From Thermoplasmata archaeon (GTDB taxonomy: Archaea > Thermoplasmatota > E2 > UBA202 > DSCA01): 25,845 bases of DNA. The stretch covers positions 1 through 25,845 of the forward strand of contig VBQP01000001.1 of the NCBI GenBank assembly GCA_008297795.1. Reading direction: 5' to 3'. The notes under the pieces were generated by a model. It did not search any database. It was given only the letters and a program-made list of their open reading frames with translations, and had not been told where the DNA came from. Positions 1-7,093 of this stretch are shown piece by piece (within the stretch, counting starts at the first letter, position 1; every line of letters starts with the position of its first letter). The position numbers and the translations under genes were made by a program.

Positions 1-503
1 GAATGATAGAATGGAGAAAGGAAGGCAGCATAGTCAGAGTTGAAAAGCCAACCCGTCCTGACAGAGCTCGCTCTCTCGGCTACAAAGCCAAGCAGGGATT
101 CATAGTTGTGAGGGCGAAAGTAAGGAGAGGGGGGCTCAGAAAACAGCGCCTGAATTCCGGAAGGAAGCCATCAAGGATGGGTGTAAAGAAAATAACAGGG
201 GGGAAATCAACGCAGAGAATAGCAGAGGAAAGAGTTGCGAAGCACTACCCCAATATGGAAGTTCTGAATTCCTACAAGGTGGGGGCTGACGGAAAACATC
301 ATTTTTATGAAGTCATTCTTGTGGACAGAAGCCACCCCGCAATACTTAACGATAAGGATATAAACTGGATAGCAGGAGAAAAGAACAGGGTTTACAGGGG
401 CAAGACCTCTGCAGGAAAGAAAGGAAGAGGGCTGAGGAACAAAGGGAAAGGGGCTGAGAAAATAAGGCCCAGTATTAGAGCGAACAATAGGAGAGGAAAG
501 TAG
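1..503 (+). CDS. rpl15e: 50S ribosomal protein L15e (5' end cut by window)
   Basis: This is a protein of the large ribosomal subunit found in archaea and eukaryotes. The visible part (about 166 residues) has the strongly basic L15e core: an IEWR start region, then RPDRARSLGYKAKQG, a VRRGG segment, NSGRKPSRMG and a Lys/Arg/Gly-rich tail ending NNRRGK. Archaeal L15e is usually about 190 residues, and the first visible Met aligns with an internal position of the family. The true start therefore lies roughly 25 codons upstream of the window, and the reading frame is open through base 3. The next gene begins 2 bases after the stop and encodes an exosome-type RNA-binding protein. This neighbour pair is common in euryarchaea. 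The identity is secure; only the N-terminus is missing. Confidence 0.97.
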   Translation, partial: MIEWRKEGSIVRVEKPTRPDRARSLGYKAKQGFIVVRAKVRRGGLRKQRLNSGRKPSRMGVKKITGGKSTQRIAEERVAKHYPNMEVLNSYKVGADGKHHFYEVILVDRSHPAILNDKDINWIAGEKNRVYRGKTSAGKKGRGLRNKGKGAEKIRPSIRANNRRGK

Positions 504-505
504 GA

Positions 506-946
506 ATGGAATCTCTCTTCCATTATGTTATTCTAAAGGTATTCTGCTATTCTACTGAGTCGGAGGAGAAAGTAAGAGAATCTCTGGTGTTTGCAGGCTA
601 CGGAAATAAAAATGAAGATGCAGAAGTGGAAGTTCAGGCTCTTGAAGGAAGTTTTGGCGATGAAATAAAAGTCATGGAATTAAAGATTGAGAAGGCGAGA
701 GACATAAAAAATCTCTGGAGAAATATCATCCCATTCTTGGATGTTGATGACGCGGATAAAAGCATTGACGAAGAATGTTTTTTTCATATGAGGTTGAGCA
801 AGGAAAGGGCATTCAACGGACATATAATGCCTGCAGATGACAACAATATCATATCTCTAAAGGGAAAAGTAAAATCATTTCCCTCTTCAAGAGAAAATGC
901 AGTATCTATCATAAAAGATGCAATATCCAGATACCATAAGAATTAA
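506..946 (+). CDS. RNA-binding protein, COG1325 (archaeal exosome-associated, PF01877-like)
   Basis: This is a 146-residue protein matching the small archaeal RNA-binding family (COG1325/DUF54) that is often encoded directly downstream of L15e. The N-terminal strand FHYVILKVFCYSTE is followed by EEKVRESL. The middle has the acidic segment DVDDADKSIDEECFFHMRLSK, in which the phenylalanine- and arginine-containing strand is typical of the family. The C-terminus (IISLKGKVKSFPSSRENAVSIIKDAI) forms the last strand and helix. It starts 2 bases after the rpl15e stop, so it is almost certainly co-transcribed and probably re-initiated. The likely role is RNA processing or ribosome assembly. Family membership comes from motif recall plus context, not from a search, and the biochemical role is not established in detail. 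Confidence 0.8.
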   Translation: MESLFHYVILKVFCYSTESEEKVRESLVFAGYGNKNEDAEVEVQALEGSFGDEIKVMELKIEKARDIKNLWRNIIPFLDVDDADKSIDEECFFHMRLSKERAFNGHIMPADDNNIISLKGKVKSFPSSRENAVSIIKDAISRYHKN

Positions 947-970
947 TAGTGAGAATCGCATACATTCTTG

Positions 971-1327
971 ATGGAAAAAGTCAATGTTACATGCCCAAAC
1001 TGCGGCAAAGATTTTGAAGTCGATGTAAATGCCACCCGTGGCAAATGTCCCCACTGCAAAATATCCCTCATTTTCGAGAACGTTGAAGAAAAACATGCCG
1101 AAAACAAACCCAAACCCGAAGTCGGGAAGCAGAGAAGGAGGAAGGGTGTACTGGAGGAAAAAGTGAACATATCCTATATCGAAAGATTCGTTGATTCCCT
1201 CTCCGGGGAATTTTCCCCTTCACCATCAAAAATTTCGGATATTGCAGTGATAGACCTTATAGAAGAAGAATCAGGGGAAACAGATATAGAAAAAAAAGTG
1301 GATAAAATATTAAAAACTAGAGGGTGA
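971..1327 (+). CDS. zinc-ribbon protein of unknown function
   Basis: This protein of about 118 residues starts with a classic zinc ribbon: CPNC at residues 8-11 and CPHC at 26-29, separated by a short acidic hairpin. It resembles the MJ0042-type zinc-finger putative domain. A charged linker rich in Lys, Glu and Arg follows (about residues 40-60), and then an acidic, probably helical C-terminal part. No catalytic motif is visible. An in-frame TTG sits just before the ATG, but the ATG at 971 is the better start. It lies 24 bases after the COG1325 gene and probably belongs to the same transcript. Its last 11 bases overlap the 3' end of the convergent MBL-fold gene. Function is unknown. Confidence 0.75.
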   Translation: MEKVNVTCPNCGKDFEVDVNATRGKCPHCKISLIFENVEEKHAENKPKPEVGKQRRRKGVLEEKVNISYIERFVDSLSGEFSPSPSKISDIAVIDLIEEESGETDIEKKVDKILKTRG

Positions 1328-1958
1328 ATACCCACACCTCAGTTTCTTCTGGCAGGTCTTCCTTCTCTATCTCTATTTCATTTGCAACATGCCTTATTTT
1401 GTATTCCCTTCCCGCATTTTCAAGGAAAGGGTCAACTCTTTCTATCGGAAGTGATAGCCCGCCGATTTTGTAATGCATCGGCACCACCACCTTCGGACCT
1501 ATCTTTTTGCATATCTCCACTGCCTCGTCTGCATCAACTGTAAAAGTTCCGCCAACAGGTATAAAGAGTATGTCGACATTGCCTATTTTCTCTGCCATTT
1601 TGTCATCTATGACATGCCCGAGGTCGCCAACATGCAAGAAGGTTATGCCTTCCACTGTGAACTTGAACATATTTATTTCTCCTCTCTTGGCGCCCCCCTC
1701 CTTATCATGGTATGCTTTGAACGACTCTATTTTCACCCCCTCTATTTCCTCGTTTCCGCCCCTTACAACTATGGTTCCCTCTTTCTCCACAACCTTTACC
1801 TTGTTGTGGTCGTAGTGGTCATGTGTTACAAGAACGATGTCTGCCTTTATGTTGGGCGGTTTTATCCCTATCGAGCTTCCGTCATGCGGGTCTGTTACAA
1901 CTGTTATCCCGTCAGATACCTCAAAACATGCATGCCCATGCCATCTTATTTTTATCAT
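1317..1958 (-). CDS. MBL-fold metallo-hydrolase (UlaG/UPF0173-like)
   Basis: This is a 213-residue stand-alone metallo-beta-lactamase-fold hydrolase. It shows IRWHGHACFEV near the N-terminus, the metal-binding THDHYDHN motif (HxHxDH), a later HVGDLGH segment providing His and Asp ligands, and PMHYK near the C-terminus for a further His. This is the UPF0173/UlaG-like subgroup (COG2220), whose substrates are mostly unknown. The start is chosen at 1958 because the minus strand has a strong GGAGG 5 bases before this ATG. The longer reading begins at a TTG inside the end of the upstream gene. The Shine-Dalgarno lies within the last codons of the helix-hairpin-helix gene, so the two are probably translationally coupled. 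The 3' end overlaps the convergent zinc-ribbon gene by 11 bases. Confidence 0.9.
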   Translation of the reverse strand: MIKIRWHGHACFEVSDGITVVTDPHDGSSIGIKPPNIKADIVLVTHDHYDHNKVKVVEKEGTIVVRGGNEEIEGVKIESFKAYHDKEGGAKRGEINMFKFTVEGITFLHVGDLGHVIDDKMAEKIGNVDILFIPVGGTFTVDADEAVEICKKIGPKVVVPMHYKIGGLSLPIERVDPFLENAGREYKIRHVANEIEIEKEDLPEETEVWVFTL

Positions 1959-1959
1959 A

Positions 1960-2604
1960 TTATCCTCCAAATATCCTTTTTATTTTTCCCCACAAAGTTT
2001 CCTCTGAGAATGGGACTTTTTCGTACCACTTTCCGTCAAACCACAGTTTTACATTTCCGGAACTGTCTATATTTACTGCTATTTTGTTCTCTTCCGCTGT
2101 TTCTGTGAGTTCTCCCCGGTATACGGGTACATTTTCATGCACCTTTTCCTTTATTTTTACCTCTGCTGTCCTGCCCTTTATGACAATGGATGCATTTTCC
2201 GGACCTATCTCCTCTGCCACGACCGCTCTTTTCTCCTTTGGAACCTTTTCTGCAATCATTTTCTTTGCTTCTCTGACCCATTCCTTGAATCTCCTCTCAG
2301 AAACGCCTATCTTGGCTGCAACTTCCTTTTTTGCCTTGGAAAGTTCCTCAATTGTTCTTATTCCATGCTTTTCGAGTTTTTTTCTGAAAGCATCCCCTAT
2401 GCCCTTTACGTCTGTGAGAAGACGCATTTTCATCGCCTCCTCCTTCCATTTGGCAAGAGTCTGTTCCCCTATTCCTGCAGCCTTCGACACACTTTTTATG
2501 TTCATCTCTCTGAGGTCATAGACTGTTTTAATCCCTGCCTTCTTCAGCTTATTTGCATATTTGGGACCAATGCCCTTTATCTCAGTAATTTTCATAATCC
2601 CCAT
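1960..2604 (-). CDS. protein with tandem helix-hairpin-helix domains
   Basis: This is a 214-residue protein. Residues 1-60 and 60-120 each carry a Rad51-N-like/DUF4332-like helix-hairpin-helix unit: IKGIGPKYANKLKKAGI and VKGIGDAFRKKLEKHGI, each followed by a second helical segment (KAAGIGEQTLAKW and AAKIGVSERRFKEW). Such units bind DNA or RNA backbones without sequence specificity. The C-terminal half (about 130-214) is a beta-rich segment with no recognised motif that ends in KIKRIFGG. No nuclease motif is visible. A TATA-like element lies about 22 bases upstream of the ATG at 2604; an in-frame ATG at 2595 is an equally plausible start. It is the first gene of a two-gene operon with the MBL hydrolase. 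A role in nucleic-acid maintenance is inference only. Confidence 0.8.
   Translation of the reverse strand: MGIMKITEIKGIGPKYANKLKKAGIKTVYDLREMNIKSVSKAAGIGEQTLAKWKEEAMKMRLLTDVKGIGDAFRKKLEKHGIRTIEELSKAKKEVAAKIGVSERRFKEWVREAKKMIAEKVPKEKRAVVAEEIGPENASIVIKGRTAEVKIKEKVHENVPVYRGELTETAEENKIAVNIDSSGNVKLWFDGKWYEKVPFSEETLWGKIKRIFGG
1964..1968 (-). promoter_or_regulatory. Shine-Dalgarno deciding the MBL hydrolase start
   Basis: On the minus strand GGAGG lies 5 bases before the ATG at 1958 and inside the final codons of the upstream helix-hairpin-helix gene. It supports the shorter start and translational coupling. Most first genes in this window instead look leaderless, so this strong internal ribosome-binding site stands out. 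Confidence 0.75.
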
Positions 2605-2620
2605 AGGTGTATTGATATGG

Positions 2621-2631
2621 CAATATAAAAA
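2621..2631 (-). promoter_or_regulatory. TATA-like promoter for the HhH/MBL operon
   Basis: The minus strand reads TTTTTATATTG about 22 bases before the ATG at 2604 and 31 before the ATG at 2595. This spacing fits an archaeal TATA box driving a leaderless or nearly leaderless transcript. Confidence 0.5.
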
Positions 2632-2674
2632 ATTTAAGTGGAAAAGATTTTAATGGCGTGAGCATTGCAAATCA

Positions 2675-3151
2675 ATGGAAAAAATACCCCTGGTTTACAT
2701 AAAAAGGGGGAAGGCGGTGGAGGGCAAAAAACGTTTGGATGCAGTTGAAAAACTCAAGGAACTCAGGAAATCTTATGAGATGGTTTATGTGCTGGATCTT
2801 GACGGAGTGAATAAAAACAGGCCGAATCTGGATTTGTACCGGAAACTTTCAGCAAAGCCGTTCCTGTGGATAGACTCTCTTCCAAGGCACATTGAAGATG
2901 TTATGGACATTGTGATTGTTGGAGCGAAAAGAATAACAGTTGGGGATACAATGGGCGACAAGGAATTGAGAGAAATAAAAGACATGTGCGACATAGAAAT
3001 ATTTCTCAGAGGAGATGATGCAAGAAGAGCAGCAGAAAAGGTAATGAAGTTTGGGCTTGACGGAGTTGTGATCGTTTCCGACAAGGAGAAAGTGGACGTG
3101 CCTGCCTGGGGCGTGTATCCTGAGGAGGGCATTGTGAAAAAGTTATGGTGA
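2675..3151 (+). CDS. shortened HisA-like (proFAR isomerase-related) protein
   Basis: This 158-residue protein resembles the HisA-related family COG1411 of archaea. Its first strand IPLVYIKRGKAVEG resembles the HisA N-terminal strand. MVYVLDLDGVN matches the conserved second strand with DLDG. Later segments (VIVGAKRITVGDT and GLDGVVIVSD) look like further strands of a TIM barrel. HisA and COG1411 proteins are usually about 230-245 residues, so this one has only about two thirds of a barrel, yet the frame is intact and codon use is normal. It is probably not a histidine-pathway enzyme; no other his gene is nearby. The following DUF2240 gene starts 4 bases after the stop. The function is unknown. 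Confidence 0.7.
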   Translation: MEKIPLVYIKRGKAVEGKKRLDAVEKLKELRKSYEMVYVLDLDGVNKNRPNLDLYRKLSAKPFLWIDSLPRHIEDVMDIVIVGAKRITVGDTMGDKELREIKDMCDIEIFLRGDDARRAAEKVMKFGLDGVVIVSDKEKVDVPAWGVYPEEGIVKKLW

Positions 3152-3155
3152 TGAT

Positions 3156-3626
3156 ATGGAGAAGATGGAACAGCTTGTAGCATTTCTTTTCCAGAGAAGC
3201 GGGAAAAAAGTGATGAGAGACAGTGATATATATGCGGCGCTTTCATATGAATTGGGATGGCTGACACCAGCCCAGTCAATGGTTTTGATAAAGGAATGTC
3301 TGGATAAAGGGTTGCTCAAGGAAGTAGAAGGTGGCTACACCCCTGCCTTTGAATATGAAAGCATTGAGATTCCTCTCGGATTCAAAATAAACGGTAGCGA
3401 GTTTGAGGTACCGCATGAGAAGGGCGAGAAAGAACTTCTCCCCTCCATTATCTCAGAAATCGAGGGCAGGGGGATGAAAAGAGAGAGCGCAGAGAAAGAA
3501 ATAAGGAGAATATCGGAAAAGGAGAGAGTAATACCGGAAGTTGCGGCTCTCATTCTCGCAAGGGAAAAAGGCATTGAAATATCAAAATTCATTGAAAAAG
3601 CATGGGGCATCATAAAAAGTATGTGA
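3156..3626 (+). CDS. DUF2240 family protein
   Basis: This is a 156-residue archaeal protein of the DUF2240 type. The N-terminal MEQLVAFLFQRSGKKVMRDSD and the LGWLTPAQSMVLIKECLDKGLL segment form a winged-helix-like unit. A YTPAFEYESIEIPLGFK strand follows, and then a charged helical C-terminus (about residues 90-156). The family has no assigned biochemical function. It starts 4 bases after the HisA-like gene, so the two form an operon. The last 17 bases overlap the 3' end of the convergent TctA-like permease gene. Confidence 0.75.
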   Translation: MEKMEQLVAFLFQRSGKKVMRDSDIYAALSYELGWLTPAQSMVLIKECLDKGLLKEVEGGYTPAFEYESIEIPLGFKINGSEFEVPHEKGEKELLPSIISEIEGRGMKRESAEKEIRRISEKERVIPEVAALILAREKGIEISKFIEKAWGIIKSM

Positions 3627-4878
3627 GCATTATTGGCAGGATAAGCACCCCCATGCCCAAACTTCTTCTGACCCTGAGCTCGAGGCATAGCATTCCGATG
3701 AGCGTTCCTGTAATCAGGACGACAATGCCTGTGAGTCCCGTGAATGCCAGAACCATTGCAGAAATCAAAGCGACAGATGACTTCGCAATTGTCCCGTAGG
3801 AAATCCTGGAAATGTGGGCCGCAATAATTCTGCCCAAAAATTTTGTTGCATGATATGAGACAATTGCAGATACAATGACAGAAATCATAAGATAACAGAG
3901 AGATTGAGGCGGCAATGTACCGCTCCACCTTTCCACATCCATGAGTTCGCCCAGAACTATTGCACTACCACTTCTTGCCCTCTCAACCATGAAAAGGACA
4001 ACAAGCACGAAAAAGGAGGTTGCAGTGTTTACGGAGGATAGCGTAACAATAACATTCTTCCTGTCGCTCTTCCTCCTTGCGACCATTGCCATTATTGTTG
4101 CAACTGCAGATGTAACGCCCGGCAGTATGGATACAAAAGCCCCCGAAACAGTGCCTGCGGCAATATCCTTCCATGAGCCTGGGGCAGTCTCTTCTTCAAT
4201 AATCTGCTCCGGAAGGGACGGACTGCTGAATGAATGCAGAAGCGTCGGAACGCCAAAAAGACCTGCAAGCGCAGGAAAAAGAAGAGAAACTTCCATCCCC
4301 ACAATAGAATGAGAATTCATGTGAAGTATCTCCATGCCGAAAATTCCGGATAACGAAAATATCAGGGCAGCATAAACGATGTGCTTCCCGCTTTTTTCAG
4401 TGAGTACAAGAATGAGAGTTATTGCAAGAAGTATCCACGGCATTATCCTTCTTATCACCCAGTAAAGATTTAGAGGCGAACACAGGGTGAATCTGAAAGG
4501 CACCACAAACAAAAAAGCCATGACTGCAGCCCCGAAACTGCCGACCGCCGACAGCGATATCGCCCCATATCCTCTGCCCTCAAGAAGCATGGAGTGAGCA
4601 GGCAGGAGCACGAGGGCTGTGTCCTCCTCTGGCGCCCCTATGAAAGTGGAGGGTATTATGTTCACAAACGTATGGGCTATTGAAGCAGAAACAACCATCG
4701 CTCCGACGAGCAGGGAAGCAAGTTCGCCGCATGGAGAGAGGAAAGCAAGAATGGATGGGGAGGCGGACAAAAGCAGCAGGGCGAGATTGTTAACATGAAA
4801 TCCTGGCACAAGCCCTGTTATGCATCCGAGTATTGTACCAATGAATGCGAATGATATGACAAAGGCAATGTCTATCAT
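3610..4878 (-). CDS. TctA-like integral membrane permease (COG1784/DUF112)
   Basis: This is a 422-residue polytopic membrane protein with about ten hydrophobic segments. It carries the duplicated glycine/proline signature of the TctA superfamily: GCITGLVPGFHVNN at residues 18-31 and GAFVSILPGVTSA around 246-258. This places it in the archaeal COG1784 branch of the tripartite tricarboxylate transporter permeases. Bacterial TctA imports carboxylates with a small TctB subunit and a periplasmic TctC; neither partner is visible here, and the archaeal substrate is unknown. It starts one base after the stop of the exported OB-fold gene, so the two are co-transcribed and translationally coupled. The 3' end overlaps the convergent DUF2240 gene by 17 bases. 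Confidence 0.85.
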   Translation of the reverse strand: MIDIAFVISFAFIGTILGCITGLVPGFHVNNLALLLLSASPSILAFLSPCGELASLLVGAMVVSASIAHTFVNIIPSTFIGAPEEDTALVLLPAHSMLLEGRGYGAISLSAVGSFGAAVMAFLFVVPFRFTLCSPLNLYWVIRRIMPWILLAITLILVLTEKSGKHIVYAALIFSLSGIFGMEILHMNSHSIVGMEVSLLFPALAGLFGVPTLLHSFSSPSLPEQIIEEETAPGSWKDIAAGTVSGAFVSILPGVTSAVATIMAMVARRKSDRKNVIVTLSSVNTATSFFVLVVLFMVERARSGSAIVLGELMDVERWSGTLPPQSLCYLMISVIVSAIVSYHATKFLGRIIAAHISRISYGTIAKSSVALISAMVLAFTGLTGIVVLITGTLIGMLCLELRVRRSLGMGVLILPIMLTYFL

Positions 4879-4879
4879 T

Positions 4880-5500
4880 TTAATCTATGATGCCAATGCC
4901 GTGTTCATTTTCTTTCATTTCAAGATACATGAACATTCTATTTTTGTCATATTCGAGCATTGACTTTACGTAAACATGCTCATGATTTTTTATCTCCCCG
5001 CTGAAATTCCCGGCGTAAACAACCTTTATCCTGTATTCTCTGCTTGCATCCACAAGATAAAAATATGAACTGTATACTCCGTCCACATATCCCGTGACAT
5101 TAACATTTGTTCCGAGATATCTCTCAAAATTTTCCGATAGTTCCCAGAGAGGTATGCTCTTTACATCCCATTTTTCCACCAACTTTATGGAATCTGCAAC
5201 TATCTCCATTTTCCCATGATACCTCTGCACCCTGCCTTTCACTTCTATTATATCCCCATAGGAAATGGAAGTAAATCCGTAGTTAAAAACATCTGCTGAA
5301 TAATTGCCATCCCGTATCTTTATTAACTCTGACTTCCCCTTAATTTCCCTGTAAACAACCATGCCCTTCACCACAACGCTCTTTCCTTCATATTTCTCGA
5401 GTTCTGAGAGATGTATCTCATCCGGGTGGGAAATTGCACCTAAAAAATAAAGAAAAAAGATGCATGCAATCGAACCCGCAAGATATGCATATTTTTTCAT
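4880..5500 (-). CDS. exported/anchored protein with two OB-fold domains
   Basis: This 206-residue protein has an N-terminal signal or membrane anchor (hydrophobic residues about 5-22, after MKK). Two OB-fold-like halves follow. The first (about 30-110) contains KSVVVKGMVVYRE and YGDIIEVKGRVQ. The second (about 115-200) contains GTNVNVTGYVDGVY and FYLVDASREYRIKVV. Secreted OB-fold proteins of this kind occur beside COG1784 permeases in some archaea, which supports a joint function at the membrane. The ligand cannot be read from the sequence. The minus strand carries GGTGAGG just before the ATG, a good ribosome-binding site for an internal operon gene. The downstream permease starts one base after the stop. 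Confidence 0.8.
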   Translation of the reverse strand: MKKYAYLAGSIACIFFLYFLGAISHPDEIHLSELEKYEGKSVVVKGMVVYREIKGKSELIKIRDGNYSADVFNYGFTSISYGDIIEVKGRVQRYHGKMEIVADSIKLVEKWDVKSIPLWELSENFERYLGTNVNVTGYVDGVYSSYFYLVDASREYRIKVVYAGNFSGEIKNHEHVYVKSMLEYDKNRMFMYLEMKENEHGIGIID

Positions 5501-5553
5501 GCCTCACCTGGTTCGTACATATGGAAAGCAAGAGGGAAAGAGGAGCTGACGTT

Positions 5554-5715
5554 TTATTCCAGCACGTGTATGTTTTTCCTGCTGCACATATCCTTCAGAA
5601 TTTTTGGCCAGACTGTTATGCTAACCTCCCCGAGATGGGCTTTCCTCAGAAGAAGCATATATGTCCCTGACTGTCCTATGCCCGGCCCAGCCAGGTCCGC
5701 TTTTTTATCTGTCAT
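5554..5715 (-). CDS. small OB-fold-like ORF, possible remnant or small protein
   Basis: This is a 53-codon ORF starting at the ATG at 5715 and ending in TAA. Residues 17-40 (GTYMLLLRKAHLGEVSITVW, then PKIL) look like the middle strands and helix of an OB-fold nucleic-acid-binding domain. Only about half a domain is present, and no continuation was found in the other frames up to the next gene. Codon use matches the genome (AGG, ATA, GGG). A good TATA element lies about 27 bases upstream of the ATG, as in leaderless genes elsewhere in the window. It lies 53 bases upstream of the exported two-OB-fold gene on the same strand. It may be a real small protein, or a decayed copy whose promoter now drives the downstream operon. 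Confidence 0.4.
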   Translation of the reverse strand: MTDKKADLAGPGIGQSGTYMLLLRKAHLGEVSITVWPKILKDMCSRKNIHVLE

Positions 5716-5736
5716 TGTTTCCCCGTATGCCAAACC

Positions 5737-5746
5737 AAAATATAAG
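5737..5746 (-). promoter_or_regulatory. TATA-like promoter upstream of the OB-fold/permease operon
   Basis: The minus strand reads CTTATATTTT, centred about 27 bases before the ATG at 5715. No comparably placed element was seen directly before the ATG at 5500, so this probably drives the small ORF, the exported OB-fold gene and the permease together. Confidence 0.5.
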
Positions 5747-5786
5747 CTTACTGATAATGAGATTATTTGCTACCACCCAACTGCCA

Positions 5787-6449
5787 CTACTCAACCCCTG
5801 ACGGCGTAATAAAGAATTTAATCGCCCTGCCTTCGGGCTGAGAGCGGTGCTTTACAAGGGTCGCCAGCCGCTCTTCCTTCCCATCCTTGCGCTTCTCGCC
5901 TGCCTTCTCGAGGCGTATCACTGCTTTCACCATGTGGTCTATGCTCCTCCCTCCGAACGGTTTCACTTCGTCTCCCACAGAATAAACCTGTGCAGTTACC
6001 ACAACAGGTATGTTCCTTTTTCGTGCTTCTATCTGCAGGTTGACAAGTTGCCGCGTGAGCGAGCGGGTCGCAGTTCCCTCGTCTTTTTCCATATCAAGAC
6101 GGTAATAAAGGTTAAGACTGTCAACTATTATCAAGCCCGAATCTATTTTAACCGCTTTCCCCACCATCTCCTCCTGCTCCTGCAGGGAGTAAGGAGAAAA
6201 AAACAATATTTTTTCAACGATTTTTTTGTCGTCCCCGCATACCTGAAAAATTCTCTCTCTGGAAACACCTTCTGTATCTATAAAAATGACTTTTCTACCA
6301 TCTGCTGCGCAGTTTCTTGCAAGTTGTATGCATATATTTGTTTTTCCTGTCCCGCCTTCACCATATATCTCCGTTATTATTCCCCGCTCCACCCCCCCGC
6401 CCAGAATTTCGTCTATTGCACAACCAATCGGTATCTTCTCCTTTTCCAC
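5787..6449 (-). CDS. radB: DNA repair and recombination protein RadB
   Basis: This 220-residue protein is a euryarchaeal RadB, a RecA/RadA paralogue that lacks the N-terminal helix-hairpin-helix domain of RadA. It acts as an accessory or mediator factor in homologous recombination. The Walker A motif GEGGTGKT is at residues 30-37 and Walker B LIIVD ends at residue 110. SLTRQLVNLQIEARKRNIPVV and VTAQVYS match the RecA core. The length is normal for RadB. The start codon is GTG at 6449; the upstream in-frame stretch reaches a stop with no ATG. It lies 21 bases downstream of the DUF429 gene on the same strand, and the two probably share a transcript. Confidence 0.93.
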   Translation of the reverse strand: MEKEKIPIGCAIDEILGGGVERGIITEIYGEGGTGKTNICIQLARNCAADGRKVIFIDTEGVSRERIFQVCGDDKKIVEKILFFSPYSLQEQEEMVGKAVKIDSGLIIVDSLNLYYRLDMEKDEGTATRSLTRQLVNLQIEARKRNIPVVVTAQVYSVGDEVKPFGGRSIDHMVKAVIRLEKAGEKRKDGKEERLATLVKHRSQPEGRAIKFFITPSGVE

Positions 6450-6470
6450 CTTATTGCAATACTGTATCTA

Positions 6471-6983
6471 CTAAAAAAGTTTTGCAGGAACCACAATCTC
6501 TCCTGCCATCTCTGTTTTTCCTTCAAGGTGGAGAATTCCTGTCAGCGCCGCAATGTAAGCATCAACTTCATGTCGGTTCTTCGCCTTTATTCCGATTGAA
6601 GAAGCCATATTTTTATACTCCCTGCTGTAAAATCCCAGTATTTTTGCACTTGCAGTGGGAAAAACCTCTATGACTTCTGCATCTACTGCTCCTGCGATTT
6701 TTCTCCCGCGCATACTGAGTTCTCTCATTGATGGCAGCGTAGGGGGCAGGGCACCATACTTCTTCAGAATTCTATCGCCTTCTCTTATTTTTATCTCCCC
6801 TTCAATCAGAGGGGCATCTATGGCAACAATGTCAGGGTTCATAGAATTCGCATATTCCACTATGTCTTTGTCCCTGTACAAAGTTGAAAGCATCACCTCA
6901 TCACACTCCCCTTTCCTGAAAATACTGCACAAGCCTGTGGGATTCTTCTCTTTTCCTGCCAGGTCTATGCCTACAGCAATCAT
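6471..6983 (-). CDS. DUF429 family predicted RNase H-like nuclease
   Basis: This is a 170-residue protein of the DUF429 family, predicted to have an RNase H-like fold. The N-terminal strand reads AVGIDLAGKEKNPTG, with Asp in the first strand as in RNase H-fold enzymes. VAIDAPL forms the second conserved acidic strand, and KNRHEVDAYIAALTG near the C-terminus contributes the last acidic position. The gene has the normal family length. It is probably first in an operon with radB; a DNA metabolism role by association is possible but unproven. The start is the ATG at 6983, and A/T-rich TATA-like sequence lies upstream in the region shared with the divergent sulfotransferase gene. Confidence 0.8.
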   Translation of the reverse strand: MIAVGIDLAGKEKNPTGLCSIFRKGECDEVMLSTLYRDKDIVEYANSMNPDIVAIDAPLIEGEIKIREGDRILKKYGALPPTLPSMRELSMRGRKIAGAVDAEVIEVFPTASAKILGFYSREYKNMASSIGIKAKNRHEVDAYIAALTGILHLEGKTEMAGEIVVPAKLF

Positions 6984-7062
6984 GCCAATATTATTTAAAG
7001 CAATTGCACTTTTAATATTGACGGTCTAATTTAGGTGTGAATTACATAACAACTACAAAAAA

Positions 7063-7073
7063 TTATTAAAATG
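7063..7073 (+). promoter_or_regulatory. TATA-like promoter for the sulfotransferase gene
   Basis: TTATTAAAATG is centred about 27 bases before the ATG at 7094, which fits an archaeal TATA box with transcription starting at or very near the start codon. Confidence 0.5.
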
Positions 7074-7093
7074 GCACCCTGTTTCGCTCTTCC

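Noticed and set aside
1823..2521. 232-codon plus-strand ORF
   Set aside because: It is antisense to the helix-hairpin-helix gene, whose protein has clear repeated motifs. The plus-strand product is low-complexity Ser/Phe/Leu-rich.
5570..5809. 79-codon plus-strand ORF in the radB/OB-fold gap
   Set aside because: It has no domain features, and it overlaps the radB 3' end and the minus-strand small ORF, which has a better promoter and native codon use.
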